This document shows, one piece after another, positions 1 through 11,605 of a stretch of 64,000 bases of DNA. Source of the DNA: Diadophis punctatus similis. Its lineage: Eukaryota > Chordata > Lepidosauria > Squamata > Dipsadidae. The notes below the pieces were generated by a model. That model was not told the DNA's origin. It made no database searches and saw only the letters and a list, made by a program, of their open reading frames with translations. Location of the stretch: contig JALIGW010000063.1 in NCBI GenBank assembly GCA_023053685.1, forward strand, positions 1,146,614 to 1,210,613, in the 5' to 3' direction. The translations under genes were made by a program, and so were the position numbers. The first letter of the stretch is position 1. The number at the start of each line of letters is the position of its first letter.

Positions 1-137
1 CGTACTAGGAACATATTAATCACGTGCTCAGGAATAAACCATTATATTTGATAGGGATGCAGCTCCCTGCATATACATGTAACAGGCAATGTAAAATCAC
101 TGCATGACAAGGATACAGACTATGGATCTTTTGTATT

Positions 138-653
138 TGTTAAGGAGTTTTTGTGCTCTTGAGCACATGCACAGTGAAATGTGTTGTTGCAGTTTGATAT
201 GAGTTGCTATGATTCAGTCAATAAACAGATACTTTTTAGTATATACAAATAGTTTACTTAAAGAAGTAGCAAAGTTCAAATAGGAAGTCCACGTCATACA
301 TGGTAAGTCAGTCAATACGAAGAATCTTCTTCTTGCCTATCTTTGTTTTAACTAGGAAACAAAGATTACAGCTAACGAACAAATCTATACTATCAAAGAT
401 AGTTACTCTTTACATAGCAGCTCTTCACAGTACTTTCACACAGACACGAAGTCAATTACTCAACAATGAAGGAGCAGGGATAATCAGCAGAGAGAGTCAG
501 AATCAGCAGGAAGAATGAGCCTGCTTTCTTGCTCCCTTGTATAGTAATCAGCCTACAATGCATTTAAAGCAATATTACCTATATTCACATAGACATTGAT
601 TTGTGGCTTGTTCATATATTAGCAAATGCAATCATTTGAATAGAGTCCTAACA
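138..653. mobile_element. Solo LTR (516 bp) in copy A intron 4
   Basis: It starts TGTTAAGG and ends CCTAACA, flanked by the 5-bp target duplication GTATT (133-137, 654-658). Copy C has the clean empty site near 52910-52925. The short open frame inside it is also present in the copy B element but has no recognisable domain. Confidence 0.8.
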
Positions 654-865
654 GTATTTCTTCTATAATTTGGTATCTCCATCAAACTGGTGAGAAACCT
701 TCAAGTGCTGGCATTTGCGGTTCTCAAGCCTCAGTTTCTTTCTTTCTCAGTGTCTTCATTAAAGTTTGGACTGAATTTGATGAATAGAATACAGTGATAG
801 AATTAGAAAAGACCTTGGAGGTCTTCTAGTCCAACCCCCTGCTCAGGAAGGAAATCCTATACCCG

Positions 866-1475
866 GGATGGCAAACCTACGGCACGTGTACCCCTTCCGC
901 TGGCCAGCTGATTTTTGGGATGCGCGGGGGGCAGGATGCATGCGGGAGATGCTCGTGCATGCTCAGGGGTTGTGCAAGCATACGTGAGGGTAGGGGGATC
1001 ATTCGCACATGCGCAGAGGAGGAGGAGGCACGGAGGAGCATGGGGTGTGTGGCGCCCCCGCGACACATTATTGGTCCCAGGAGTCTGCAGTGAGGTATAC
1101 TAAGCCCAAAACGGGATATAGGGGGTGCGGCATGCCCTCACAATGGCCTGTTTTTGGTCCCAGGAGGCTGCAGGGAGGCCTACTAGGCCCAAAATGGGGC
1201 ATGGGGGGATGCGGGCCCCCAACGGCCTGCTTTTGGCCACAGGAGGCTGCAGGGAGGCCTACTAGGCGCAAAATGGGGCATGGGGGGTGCAGGCCCCCAA
1301 TGGCCTTCTTTTGGCCCCAGGAGGCTGCAGGGAGGCCTACTAGGCAAAAATGGGGCACGAATAGGGGTTGCACATGTATGCGCAGGGGGAGCGTGGAGGG
1401 TTGCGTGCACATGCATTGGGGCAGGGGGGAGCTTGGGGGAAGTCATGCACACATGAGCAGAGGAACGTGCATTGC
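866..1475. mobile_element. Non-autonomous hAT-like element carrying a minisatellite
   Basis: The left end GGGATGGCAAACCTA matches the terminus of the TSD-verified hAT at 31096. It sits inside a CR1 that is unbroken in copy C. The right terminus is not clear. Confidence 0.55.
1078..1345. repeat. Minisatellite of about 78-84 bp, four units
   Basis: Units begin with AGGAGGCTGCAGGGAGG (or a variant) at 1078, 1162, 1241 and 1319. Copy B has only two units, at 33127 and 33210. Confidence 0.75.
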
Positions 1476-1742
1476 ATTAGCATTTCACACAAAGGATTGC
1501 CCAATCTCTTCTTAAAAACTTCCAGTGTTGGAGCACTCACAACTTCTGGAGACAAGTTGTTCCACTGATTAGTTGTGCTAAATGTCAGGAAATTTCTTCT
1601 TACAGTGGTTCTAGTTTGCTTCTCTCCTTGATTAGTTTCCACCCATTACTTCTTGTTCTACCCTCAGGTGCTTTGGAGAAAAACTTGACTCCCTCTTCTT
1701 TGTGGCAACCTCTGAGATATGGGAACACTGTTATCATGGCCC

Positions 1743-2085
1743 TGTCAGGGTTCCAAATAGCATCCAAAATTAATCAGAATCCAAAGCAAAGTATTCCTCA
1801 AAATTCCAATTTATTAATAGAGCCATGTTGGCACATCTGGGTGAAACCCAAATCTGAAGTCCTCCAGGTTTCACCACCCAGTTGAAAGTTCATCTCTTTC
1901 CCTTCAGGTGCAGAGGTGCAGAGACAAAGGATGACCTTGGCTTTCTAGAAAGAATTTTGTTATGGCTACATACTAGCCACTTCATACACTCCACCCTCCC
2001 ATTTTCCCACAGTAGAAAATGCATAGTAAAATGGTTTATATTGTGGCAGGCCCAAGATCCCAAATAAAATGGTTTTGGCCTGACA
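1743..2085. mobile_element. Second solo LTR (343 bp) in copy A intron 4
   Basis: It starts TGTCAGGGTTCC and ends CCTGACA, inserted in the CR1 fragment. The imperfect 5-bp duplication is GGCCC and GTCCT; copy B reads GTCCC and GTCCT. The copy B element is 417 bp; A has lost about 80 bp internally. Copy C has unbroken CR1 here. Confidence 0.7.
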
Positions 2086-2189
2086 GTCCTCCCTAGTTAT
2101 CAAACTATACATACCCAATTCCAGCAACTGTTCTTTATCTGTTTTAACCTTCAGTCACATAATCGTCTTTGTTGCTCTTCTCTCTATAT

Positions 2190-2641
2190 CAATGATAATG
2201 AGCCTATGGCACGTGTGCCACAGGTGGCACACGGAGCCATATCTGAGGGCACACGAGGCGTTGCCCTATGTTAGTGCCCAGCTGATTTTTACCCTTCCAG
2301 AGGGTGGAGGTAGGCCATTTTCACCCTCCCCAGGCTTCAGGAAAGCATACGGAGCCTGTGGACAGTGAAAAATAAACCAATGGGACAACTGGAATGTCCA
2401 CTTGGCCCGTTGGGCTGTTTGTCGCCGTCCCCAAGCATCAGGAGGCTTTCCTGAAGACTGGGAAGGGCGAAAAATGGTCCAACGGGCCAACCGGAGTCCT
2501 GCCTGCACAAATGCATGGGAGGGCAGCGTGGGGGTGGGCGTTGTGCATGCATGCACGGGGTGGGTGTCGGCATGTGTGCATGCTATCCCCCACGCTACCC
2601 CCACTTTTGGCATGCAATGGCAAAAAGTTTAGCCATCATTG
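2190..2641. mobile_element. Non-autonomous hAT element
   Basis: The ends CAATGATAATGAGCC and AGCCATCATTG are inverted and related to the 31096 element. The flanking 8-mers (CTCTATAT, CTCTCTAT) are close but not identical. It is present in copy B (33961-34427) and absent from copy C. Confidence 0.65.
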
Positions 2642-2780
2642 CTCTCTATGATCATGACTGTGAATATGATCATGAATTCTTTCTGCAAGTGAAGCCCAGA
2701 CAGACTACTCAGGTAAACATTTTCCATGGATACTTAGCACAGGCATATTTTCTTTGGCATTCCTTTTTTTTTCTCCTTAG

Positions 2781-2907
2781 CCTTTGCCTCAGTCCAAATG
2801 CGTGGAAAGTTGTCGTCCTGGATTTGCTAAGCAGAAGAGAGAAGGAGAGCCAATTTGCTGCTATGACTGTGTTCCTTGTCCAGAGGGGACCATTTCCACT
2901 GAGGAAG
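2781..2907 (+). CDS. V2R copy A exon 5 (cysteine-rich domain)
   Basis: The acceptor AG is at 2779-2780 after a T-rich tract; the donor GT is at 2908. It encodes 42 residues with six cysteines, including the CVESC and ICCYDCVPC motifs. With three cysteines from the start of exon 6 they make the nine-cysteine domain (NCD3G) that links the Venus flytrap lobe to the membrane domain. The sequence is nearly identical to the exons at 34563 and 53600. Confidence 0.9.
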
Positions 2908-5867
2908 GTGGGTGACATCAAAGAAAAGGGTGGGTTTGTGATTTGCCCAGAGCACTTTCATGAAAGTGAAAGTTAAATGAGAAAATGAAACACTACTGAT
3001 TTTTTTTGTTTATTTTTAAACTGCACAATTTCTTTTCAAAATGGAAGAATAGCCAAAAGACCTTAATAGGGATTGGAAAGTATGGCTAGCTTTACTACTG
3101 CCAGAGAAAATATCTCTTCTGCTTTTTATTTTGGATATTTCTTTCCACATTTATCTTTCTATGAATATCTGAGTTCTTTGAAATGTGAGGAATTGTCTTA
3201 GAGCTTAGAATAATTTAATTAATTTAATTAAATGGATTTGTATGCCGCCCAACTCCCTAGGGACTCTGGGCGTCTCACAACATATTCAGATCCATTACAG
3301 CAATATAAAATACAATAAAATACAATAATTAAAAACATACAAAAGTTAAAAGAGTATCGTCTCGCTTTCACCCCGCCTGCCGGAAGAGCCAGGTTTTTAT
3401 TGCTTTCTGGAAGGCCAGCAGGGTGGGGATAGTCCTGATCTCCAGGGGAAGCTGGTTCCACAGGGAGGGAGCTCCCACAGAGAAGGCCCTCCCCCTCAGC
3501 CCCGCCAACTGACATTCTTTGGTCAATGGGACCTGGAGGAGGCCGACTCTGTGGGCCCTGACCGGTCGTAGGGAGGTATGCGGCAGGATGCGGTCCTGAA
3601 GGTAACCTGGCCCTGAGCCATGTAGGGCTTTAAAGGTAATGACCAACACCTTAAATTGGATCCGGAGACTAATGGGCAACCAATGCAGCTGGCGGAGGAT
3701 CAGTGTTACGTGGGTGCATCTGGGGGCACCCACCACAGCTCGCGCAGCTGCATTTTGCACCGATTGCAGTCACCGGACACTTTTCAAGGGTAGCCCCATG
3801 TAGAGCGCATTGCAGTAATCCAGCTGTGAGGTGATGAGGGCATGAGTGACTGTGAGAAGTGCCCCCCTCTCCAAGTAGGGTCGCAATTGGTGTACAAGAC
3901 ATACTTGTGCAAAGGTTCCCCTAGCCACAGCTGAAAGATGTTGCTCCAATTTTAGCTGTGGATCTAGGAGGACACCCAAATTGCGGACCCGTTCTGAGGG
4001 AGCTAATTTCTCTCCCCCAAGAACCAAGGAGGGACAGTTGGTTAAGTCCTTAGGAGGCAATATCCACAGCCACTGAGTCTGGTCAGGGTTAAGTTTTAGC
4101 CGGTTCTTCCCCATCCAGACCCTAACATCATCCAGGCAGCGGCCCATTACGTCTACGGCTTCCCCGAATTGAGACGGGGTGGAGATGTACAACTGGGTAT
4201 CATCAGCATATTGCTGATACTTCACCCCCTGTTGTCGGATGATCTCACCCAGTGGCTTCATGTAGATGTTAAACAGGATGGGCGAGAGGACCGAGCCCTG
4301 TGGCACCCCACATAGTAGGGGCCTAGGGCTCGACCTCTGCCCCCCTGTCAGTACCGACTGCATCCTGTCAGAGAGGAAGGAGGAGAACCACTGCAAAACA
4401 GTGCCGCCAACCCCCACCTCTCCGAGACGACGCAGAAGGATACCATAGTCAATGGTATCGAAGGCCGCCGAGAGGTCAAGTAGCACCAGGATAGAGGAAT
4501 AACCCCCATCCCGGGCTTGCCAGAGATCATCCATCAGGGTGACCAAAACTTTATTGTCACTTTGAATGTACACTAATCGGCATATATTAAAATGAAATTT
4601 CATTGCATACAGGTCTCAAAGGGTCACCTATTCCAGTATACATAAACATCACAAAATAAATAAATATAAAATTATGCATGTACCCACTGAATAACAGGAA
4701 ACAAGCTTCCTATGACCTTCTCCAGGGGTGGGTTCCTACCGGTACGAACCGGTGCGGGCGCACTGGTTGCGGCCTGCTGGTGACATCACGATGACCCGGT
4801 ACTGCTGCCATCCTTTTTTAAAATTTGTTTTCCATTTTTGGGGTTTTTTTCTTCTGCGCATGCGCAGAAGCCAAGTATCCGGCACTGTGCAAGCATCTAC
4901 ATCTTGTTTTCAGCTTTTTTAAAAAAAATTGCCCCACCCACTCACTCACTCCTCACAGCCTAAGCTGCCTTCCCAGTTCCCATGTGGTGCCTGCCCTGCG
5001 CCCCAACTGAACTGCCTCCTCCTGCTTACAGGTAAGTTGCGGTCATGCTAGCTCCCTCACCCCATCTAGACCGATGGCTATGTGTGTGCGTCCCCTTACT
5101 GCCCAGGTGTGTTTCCCACAGTCACCTGGCTTGCAAAGGAAGCCAGGTAGCTGGGGGAAAGAGAGACCGGTGGCTGCATGTGTGCATCCCCTCTCTGCCC
5201 GGGTGCATTTCCCACAGCTGGGATTCTGGAGTAGGACCACCGCCACCCTCCCTCGCCAGCCACTGAGAACAAGCAGTGCTGCCACAACAGCCAGGGTAAG
5301 AAGGAAGGAAGGAAGGAAGGAAGGAAGGAAGGAAGGAAGGAAGGAAGGAAGGAAGGAAGGAAGGAAGGAAGGAAGGAAGGAAGGAAGGAAGGAAGGATGA
5401 ACCCTGCCCAGCTCCGCCCACCGCAACTTCCTGGGAGATGCACTGTTGCTGGGATAGGATGGGCCAGCCGCCCTCCCCACCTGCTCTTCCAAGCCGAGCA
5501 CTCCACCGGTGGCTCTGCCCTCCCAGGTCCACCTGCCATCACCTTTCCTGGGGATGTTCAAACCAAGGGGTGAGTGGGAGTGCTCGTGGGCCCTGCCGGC
5601 ATTCAGATTACCTTTCTGGCAAAGCTCGGAGACTGCCCAGCATGCCCATCTGCCCCGCCAAGGCCCCTGCCAGCCCTGGAGCCACAACACTGCCCAGCCC
5701 GTGAAGTTCTCAGAGCCAAAGCCAGGAAGGTGAAAGGGGCGGTGATGCTGCCACTGGGCTAGGCCACCGGCTCACCCAGAGCAATTTCTTCCTTTCTTCT
5801 TTCTCCCACCACCGAGAAGAGAGAGAGAAAGAAAGAAAGGAAGAGAGAGAGACAGAGAGAGAGAGAC

Positions 5868-5961
<94 letters not shown>

Positions 5962-5985
5962 GAAAGAAAGAAAGAAAGAAAGAAA

Positions 5986-6018
<33 letters not shown>

Positions 6019-8326
6019 GAAAGAAAGAAAGAAAGAAAGAAAAAGAAAGAAAAGAAAGAGGAAGGGAGATAGAAGGAAGGAAGGAAGGAAGGAAGGAAGG
6101 AAGGAAGGAAGGAAGGAAGGAAGGAAGGAAGGAAGGAAGGAAGGAAGGAAGGCTGGCAATGGGGGTTGTAATTGTTTCTTTTAGGGAGCACAACTGGCCA
6201 TATGGGTTGAAGGGAGAGACTTTCAGCTCCAAGTAGAGAGAAAACCACAAAGAGAAGCAAGGTGTTGTATGTGACCAAACCAGCCGTGTCCATCTTCTTC
6301 TTTCTTGAGCAATGGCCCAAGGCAATCTGGCAGAACGCAGACAGGCTATCTGGCACATCCAACCCTGTTTTGCACTGTCTTGCCACAGAGATTCTTTGTT
6401 GCCAATGGGTCTTCTAAATATTAGTGGTATTTGCTGTTTGGACTGGCAAAACTTTATCTAACATTGAAATTATAGTTTCACAACCTTTTGATTTGGTGGT
6501 TGTGTGTACCCATACATATTTATATGTGTGCACATATTTTTTTATCATAGCTATTTGTCTACTTATATTTGAACAAAAGATTAAAGGATGATGTCCATTA
6601 TAAAAAGTCTCCACTGGAAATTGCAAAATCCCTAGTGCTGTGTAATGGGGTGAGCTCCCGTTACTTCTCTCAGCTTCTGCCAACCTAGCAGTTCGAAAGC
6701 ACGTAAAAATGCAAGTAGAAAAATAGGGACCACATTTGGTGGGAAGGTAACAGCACTCCGTGCGCCTTCTGCTGGCTACATGACCATGGAGACATCTTCG
6801 GACAGTGCTGGCTCTTTGGCTTTGAAACGGAGATGAGCACTACCCGCTAGGGTCAGGACCAAATAACACATATGTGCGAGGGGAACCTTTACCTTTACTC
6901 TACATGAGCCTCCCCTTTTGGATGACTAGAAGTTATCGCTGCTCCACAATGAGGGGATGTGGACAGTTATGGGTTCATTACATTACAACCTGGTCCACTA
7001 GCCCATTCCACATTATTTGCAGAACTAGTTTTCTTTAACAACCAACTGAATTTCAGAAGATTGGCATCCTCTGTGTCCAGTATATTAAGAAGTGTCATTT
7101 GACACAACTCAGTTTTTTTGCCTAGAGGTGTAACTGACTCATTATTTAACTCTTGTAATGTAGATTCTGTGAAGGTTCTGCACATTACACAGGAAATCTT
7201 TCAAGCCCAAAGCTTCCCCCAATTTCATAGCATATTTGAAATTTTGCTTTTTCAAAAAAAGAAAAAAAATGATATTCTTCTTATTTCATTCCCTGGAGAT
7301 GTTAATAAATGCATCTTGGAAAATACTCCTCTGTATCAATTGTCATTCCAAAAAGATATTTCATAAAGGCAAAAGGAGAGAACATTAAAGAAAGGTTTCT
7401 TTTGGGTTTTCTCAGATACAGAAAAATGCACCAAGTGTCCAGATGATAAATATCCAAATGAGGACCGAGTTCAATGTATTCCCAAAGTAATAACTTACCT
7501 GTCTTATGAAGAACCTCTGGGCATCATCCTGGTCTCTTTTGCACTACTTTTCTTCCTAGCCGCACTGTTTATTTTAATCATATTCATTCAATACCGAGAG
7601 ACACCCATTGTCAAAGCCAACAACCGGGACCTCTCTTACATCCTTCTGGCCTCCCTCCTGCTTTGCTTTTTGTCTCCTTTTCTCTTCATTGGTCAACCAA
7701 GGAAAATCACCTGCCTTTTCCAACAAACAGTTTTCAGTAACACCTTCTCAGTTGCCGTTTCTTCTCTCCTGGCCAAAACGATTATGGTGGTGCTGGCTTT
7801 CCTTGCCACAAAACCAGGAAATCAAGTGAAAAGATGGTTGGGGGGGACCTTGGCCAACTCCATCATCTTTGCTTGTTCTACTGTGCAAATTATCATCTCT
7901 TCCATCTGGATGGGAATTTCTCCCCCATTCCCTGACTCTGATCTCCACTCGCAGCCTGGAGATATCATCCTGAAATGCAACGAAGGAGTTGTTATCATGT
8001 TCTACATCACCCTGAGCTACATGGGCTTCCTGGCTGCCATTTGCTTCGTGGTGGCGTTCCTGGCCAAGAATCTCCCTGGGGCCTTCAATGAAGCCAAGCT
8101 GATCACCTTCAGCATGCTGGTCTTTTGCAGTGTCTGGGTGACTTTTGTGCCCACATACCTGAGCACTAAAGGGAAATTTATGGTGGCTGTGCAGGTCTTC
8201 TCCATCTTGTCTTCCAGTACTGGTCTGCTGGGTTGTATCTTCATCCCCAAGTGCTTCATTATCCTTCTAAGGCCAGGTCTGAATACAAAGGAGCAACTTG
8301 CAACCAGAAGAAATGTTGAAATGTGA
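2781..8326 (+). CDS. V2R copy A, 3' part: exons 5 and 6 of a vomeronasal type-2 receptor
   Basis: Join 2781-2907, 7416-8326. This is the end of a class C GPCR gene whose exons 1-4 lie left of the window. Exon 5 (127 nt) has an AG acceptor and GTGGGT donor. Exon 6 (911 nt) has an AG acceptor and a TGA at 8324-8326. The exons join in phase 1 to give a cysteine-rich linker followed by a 7-helix domain with the V2R signatures [35 protein letters not shown] and [11 protein letters not shown]. Both exons are open, with no stop or frameshift. Whether the whole gene is functional cannot be judged here. Intron 5 (2908-7415) is filled with L2, hAT-like and SINE sequence. By family knowledge such receptors sit in vomeronasal neurons and couple to Go and TRPC2. 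Confidence 0.9.
3209..4545 (-). mobile_element. L2-type LINE, 5'-truncated, with reverse transcriptase
   Basis: The minus strand encodes RT motifs including [25 protein letters not shown] and the catalytic YADDTQLY, then a C-terminal domain ([18 protein letters not shown]). The 3' end carries the L2 tail (GCCGCCCAACTCCC and a TTAA-rich stretch). It is absent at the matching place in copy B, so it inserted after the A-B split. Confidence 0.85.
4546..4725 (-). mobile_element. 3' tail of a second LINE type
   Basis: ACTTTATTGTCACTTTGAA is the 3' end of the LINE whose RT C-terminus is seen on the minus strand at 54298-54576. It is shared by A, B (34985-35160) and C. Confidence 0.6.
5300..5396. 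repeat. (GGAA)n microsatellite
   Basis: About 24 uninterrupted GGAA units. The corresponding tract in copy B is 35717-35800. Confidence 0.95.
5820..6152. repeat. Pure purine tract: (GA)n, (GAAA)n, (GGAA)n
   Basis: About 330 bp that is almost all purine on the + strand. (GA)n spans about 5870-5953, (GAAA)n 5954-6060 and (GGAA)n 6072-6152. Long reading frames over it are low-complexity artefacts. Confidence 0.95.
6629..6900 (+). mobile_element. Sauria-type SINE, 5'-truncated
   Basis: The body contains GCAGTTCGAAAGCACG, GGGAAGGTAACAGC and GAAACGGAGATGAGCAC, and the tail is CCTTTACCTTTA. This is the squamate tRNA-derived SINE with a BovB-like 3' end. It is shared with copy B at 36970-37255. Confidence 0.75.
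7416..8326 (+). CDS. V2R copy A exon 6 (seven-transmembrane domain)
   Basis: This exon of 911 nt starts two bases into an Asp codon and ends at TGA. It begins with the last three NCD3G cysteines (KCTKC and QC), followed by seven hydrophobic helices. The open frame is continuous. Differences from copies B and C include FIQYRE in place of FIKYRE after helix 1, and a Gly in place of Arg/Lys in KRWLG. Helix 6 keeps the family FCSVW motif. Confidence 0.92.
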
Positions 8327-8809
8327 GACACAGGAATGTCAACATATTCCAACAAGTCATACCTAGATAATGGTCCAAGCTGTTCTCCGTGGATGACAAA
8401 GCTTCAAATCGTAAAAGGGTGACTAGAAGAGAAGATTGTGAGGAAAGGAAGTTCTTGGAGTAGTGGGTGATTTTTAACAAGCTGGAAATACTGTATAGAA
8501 GGATTGCATGTGGCAACCATCACACCCCTGTTTTTCAAATCATTTTATCAAAACTGCTATGGCAATTGCAACTGATGTTTCTTTTTATTTAGACAATAAC
8601 TGTTTCTTGAGGTTAGTAACAGTATATGGGTGGGAAAATAACTTGTTGCTTACTAATTATGAATATTTCTTATACCACATATTAAATATGCATATGTACT
8701 GTTATCATTTCATCGTCCTTTCCTATAATGTAGAAATATGTGTGCATCCTTTCTTCTGTTGGACTCCCTCCCACCATTTTATGGAGGAAAATTCCTTAAG
8801 TGTACACTG

Positions 8810-8815
8810 AATAAA
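8810..8815 (+). promoter_or_regulatory. Candidate polyadenylation signal of copy A
   Basis: AATAAA lies about 485 nt after the stop. The same signal is at 39849-39854 downstream of copy B. The matching site after copy C (about 57560) reads AAAAAATAAT and has lost the hexamer, so C would need another site. Placement is inferred only from motif and spacing. Confidence 0.25.
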
Positions 8816-9464
8816 TAATCTGCAGTGAGTCTGGATTATTGGTTTTTTTGGGTTATGTATTTTTTTTCTACAGAAACTGGTGCCATTCACAATCTAAATC
8901 CTGGTGGAAGCCATATGACCATACACATTCAGATTTGAGACCTGGTCTTGTTTACAAATGACAAGGATGGAATGTCAGTTTTCTCCAATTGTTCCATGTG
9001 CCTGAGATCATTGGAGGCCAAGGAAGAAGCATAGTAAAGATGGCATGTGTGTGTGTCTTTCTATAATTTCACAATTGTCAAGGTTCCGATTGACAAGCCC
9101 AACCAAAGCAAGCTTGTCTGAGACCTTCAGAAGTCTGAATGCAAAACTTTATTGAGTACATTGTATCAGCACTGATGAAACCAGTTCTACCTAATTCCTG
9201 CGCAAACCCACAAAGTTACAAATTGGTTTCCCCCCACCCCCAATTAGAGCAGGTCCCATTGTCCAATTGACTGTCATTATTTTCTTATGAGAAAGAGACT
9301 CTGGTCTTGGCAAACACCTGCCGATGTGTCCTTGACTCTCACAGTTCTTGTTCTTGAAATCTGGAGCCTACATTCTATCTCACCCTTCCCTCCCCAGTAG
9401 TTCTTGGGCAAGTTGAGAAGTGATAATGGTTGCAACAGAATAAGTACACTTGATAACAAACCCT

Positions 9465-9601
<137 letters not shown>

Positions 9602-10269
9602 CATAACCAGTATATTTTATGCCCAACAAGTAGGCAATTTTTAAATCAGTATGTTAGTTATAGTTGTACCTTTTGTTAATTTGCAGCATATTTTCTTGGA
9701 AGAGACTGATCTTTCTATAGAGGTTAAGAAAAGGGATGTAGGAGAATAAATAAGTGTACAATAGGGGATCCATATAGAAAGCAATGTCTTAGTGCCCGCT
9801 GTTTGCCTGAGGGCACAGATAAGCCCCCCTCCAAAAAATGGCCTCAATGACTCTCAGAGAACTAATGACTGACCTTCACTGCTACCAACCAGATGACTGC
9901 AAGGAATATGAATCCTTCCATCCCCTCCCCCATTCATTCAGTCAGTCAGAACTGAAGAAGCTTCTTGGATGAGAAGCGAAATCTCTTCAAAGAAAAAACA
10001 AAGAAAATATTATTGCCTCTTGAGAAAAAAAATCTTTGGGACCTCAGTTTCCCTTGATTTCCAAAACTTCCTGGTCAACACCTGACACAGGCTCACAGAA
10101 GGTTGGATGCAGCTAAAACCGACATGTAATAATAATAGCCTTTATTGTCATTGTACATCATGTATACAATGACATTGGTTTAGCCTCTACATGTCATGCA
10201 ATCTATGGGCAGCATAAATGGGGAGACTCACTCACTCACACACATACAGACATATGTATGTGTGTGTTC

Positions 10270-10657
10270 ACATACCTACCTACCTACCTACCTACCTACC
10301 TACCTACCTACCTACCTACATACATACATACATACTTACATACATACATAGGGCACAGGACAGAAATATTGTATGGTACTTGTATGTGTTCACATACCTA
10401 CCTACCTACCTACCTATATACATACATACATACATACATAGGGCACAGGACAGAAATATTGTACGGTACTTGTATGTGTTCACATACATACATACATATA
10501 TACATACATACATATATACATACATACATACGGCACAGGACAGAAATATTGTACGGTGCTTGTATGTGTTCACATACCTACCTACCTACCTACCTACCTA
10601 CCTACCTACCTACCTACCTACATACATACATACATACATACATACATACATACATAG
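10270..10657. repeat. Compound tandem array: GGCACAGGACAGAAATATTG units with CCTA/CATA tracts
   Basis: The unit (GGCACAGGACAGAAATATTG, then TGTATGTGTTCACATAC, then a tetranucleotide tract) repeats several times, with tracts of CCTA and CATA of changing length. It continues at 13986-14100 beyond a hAT insertion. Confidence 0.85.
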
Positions 10658-11186
10658 GGCACAGGCAGTAGTGGGTTCCTACCGGTGCGGTCCGGTGCGG
10701 CGCACTGGTAGCGACCCGCTGGTGACGTCATGCGGTCGGTCCCGGTCCCTAGGCGCCGCCATTTTTTTCCTGATTTTTTTTGAATTTTTTGGGGATTTCT
10801 TTATTTTCTTCTTCTTCTGAGCATGCGCAGAAGCCGGGTTTCCAGCACTGCGCATGTGTTTCAATTTTGATTTGGGCGGGGTTTTTTTTTTTTTGAATTT
10901 TTTCGGGGGGGTTTTGAACTGTGCAAAAACTTCTTCCGGGCCAGGAGCAGAAGCCTCCGTCCTCCGCCTGGGTCGTTTGGAGAAGGGAAGCAAAGTGTTT
11001 TCGGGAGGCAGCCACCTAGAGGTAAGAAAATAAACAACTGAGGGAAGGAGCCCCTGAAACTGCCGGCATTGCGGATCCACGCAGTTCCTTGGCTCATCTG
11101 GGCTGCAGCTGAGCCCACTGCCATGAGCCGGCAGATGGAGGCACCCCTGCCCAGCCAGATCTTTCCAGATTTGACTTAGAAGAAAG

Positions 11187-11605
11187 TGCAGCTCATGGCT
11201 GCTACATTTCTCTGTGCTGCGCCAAATGATTTCCCATAAAGAGCAATGAAGGAAAGAAACAGCCGCTGACCTGGCGAACACGTGGATTGGAGCAGCTCTG
11301 TGTGCTCTCCACTGGCTGTTTCTTCGCTTTCATTGTTTTTGCTGGGATATTTTGCACCGCAAAATGTAAAAGCCAAGAGCTAGGCTTTCCTCCAAGTCTC
11401 ATCCGGAAAGCTCTGTGCAGAGAGAAGCACCTGTTTCCCTCTGCCGCCCACAGCGCTTAGAGGAAAACACAGTTCATGGCTGCTACATTTCTCTGTGCTG
11501 CGCCAAACAACGAAGGAGAGAAACAGCCGCTGACTTGGAGAACACGTGGACTGGAGCAGCTCTCTGTGCTCTCCACTGGCTGTTTCTTCACTTTCATTGT
11601 TTCAC
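11187..11605. repeat. Internal direct duplication of about 150 bp
   Basis: The segments 11187-11335 and 11472-11600 both run from TCATGGCTGCTACATTTCTC to CTCCACTGGCTGTTTCTTC with few differences. Confidence 0.8.

Larger units (their letters stand above)
790..1742 (-). mobile_element. CR1-type LINE 3' end, interrupted by a hAT element
   Basis: The two parts, 790-865 and 1476-1742, read as the C-terminal RT region and 3' end of a CR1 LINE on the minus strand. The uninterrupted version is in copy C at 53040-53460. Confidence 0.7.
1..2780 (+). other. Intron 4 of copy A (part)
   Basis: It is homologous to 31838-34562 (copy B) and 52602-53599 (copy C). It carries two solo LTRs, a CR1 3' end and two hAT elements, listed separately. 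The remaining sequence is ordinary AT-rich intron with no exon. Confidence 0.75.
4726..6160. mobile_element. hAT-like insert with internal duplications and simple repeats, copy A intron 5
   Basis: It begins CAGGGGTGGGTTCCTACC, the terminus of a family verified elsewhere by 8-bp duplications (10666, 30267, 55037). It contains a degenerate tandem duplication (about 5080-5225). No matching right terminus is found, so the right limit is arbitrary. It is shared with copy B (35161-36505). Copy C instead keeps LINE sequence here. Confidence 0.5.

Noticed and set aside
300..518. 72-codon open frame repeated at 32281-32508
   Set aside because: It lies wholly inside the solo LTR; its conservation between A and B comes from segmental duplication, and no protein family is recognisable.
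1009..1515. 168-codon frame with repeated segments
   Set aside because: It reads through the minisatellite of a hAT element; it is absent from copy C and disrupted in copy B.
5710..6386. Long open frames on both strands over serine/leucine, lysine/glutamate or phenylalanine repeats
   Set aside because: They are translations of (GA)n, (GAAA)n and (GGAA)n microsatellites, with no domain or codon bias; the same applies at 9375-9679, 12593-13207, 15530-15964, 35512-36758, 43007-43391 and 60515-60800.
10270..10657. Regularly spaced repeats resembling an array with spacers
   Set aside because: The spacers are themselves microsatellites and the host is a vertebrate, so this is a minisatellite and not a CRISPR array.
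10218..10820. 200-codon frame rich in Tyr-Leu-Pro-Thr and Tyr-Ile-His-Thr
   Set aside because: It is a translation of CCTA/CATA tetranucleotide tracts.
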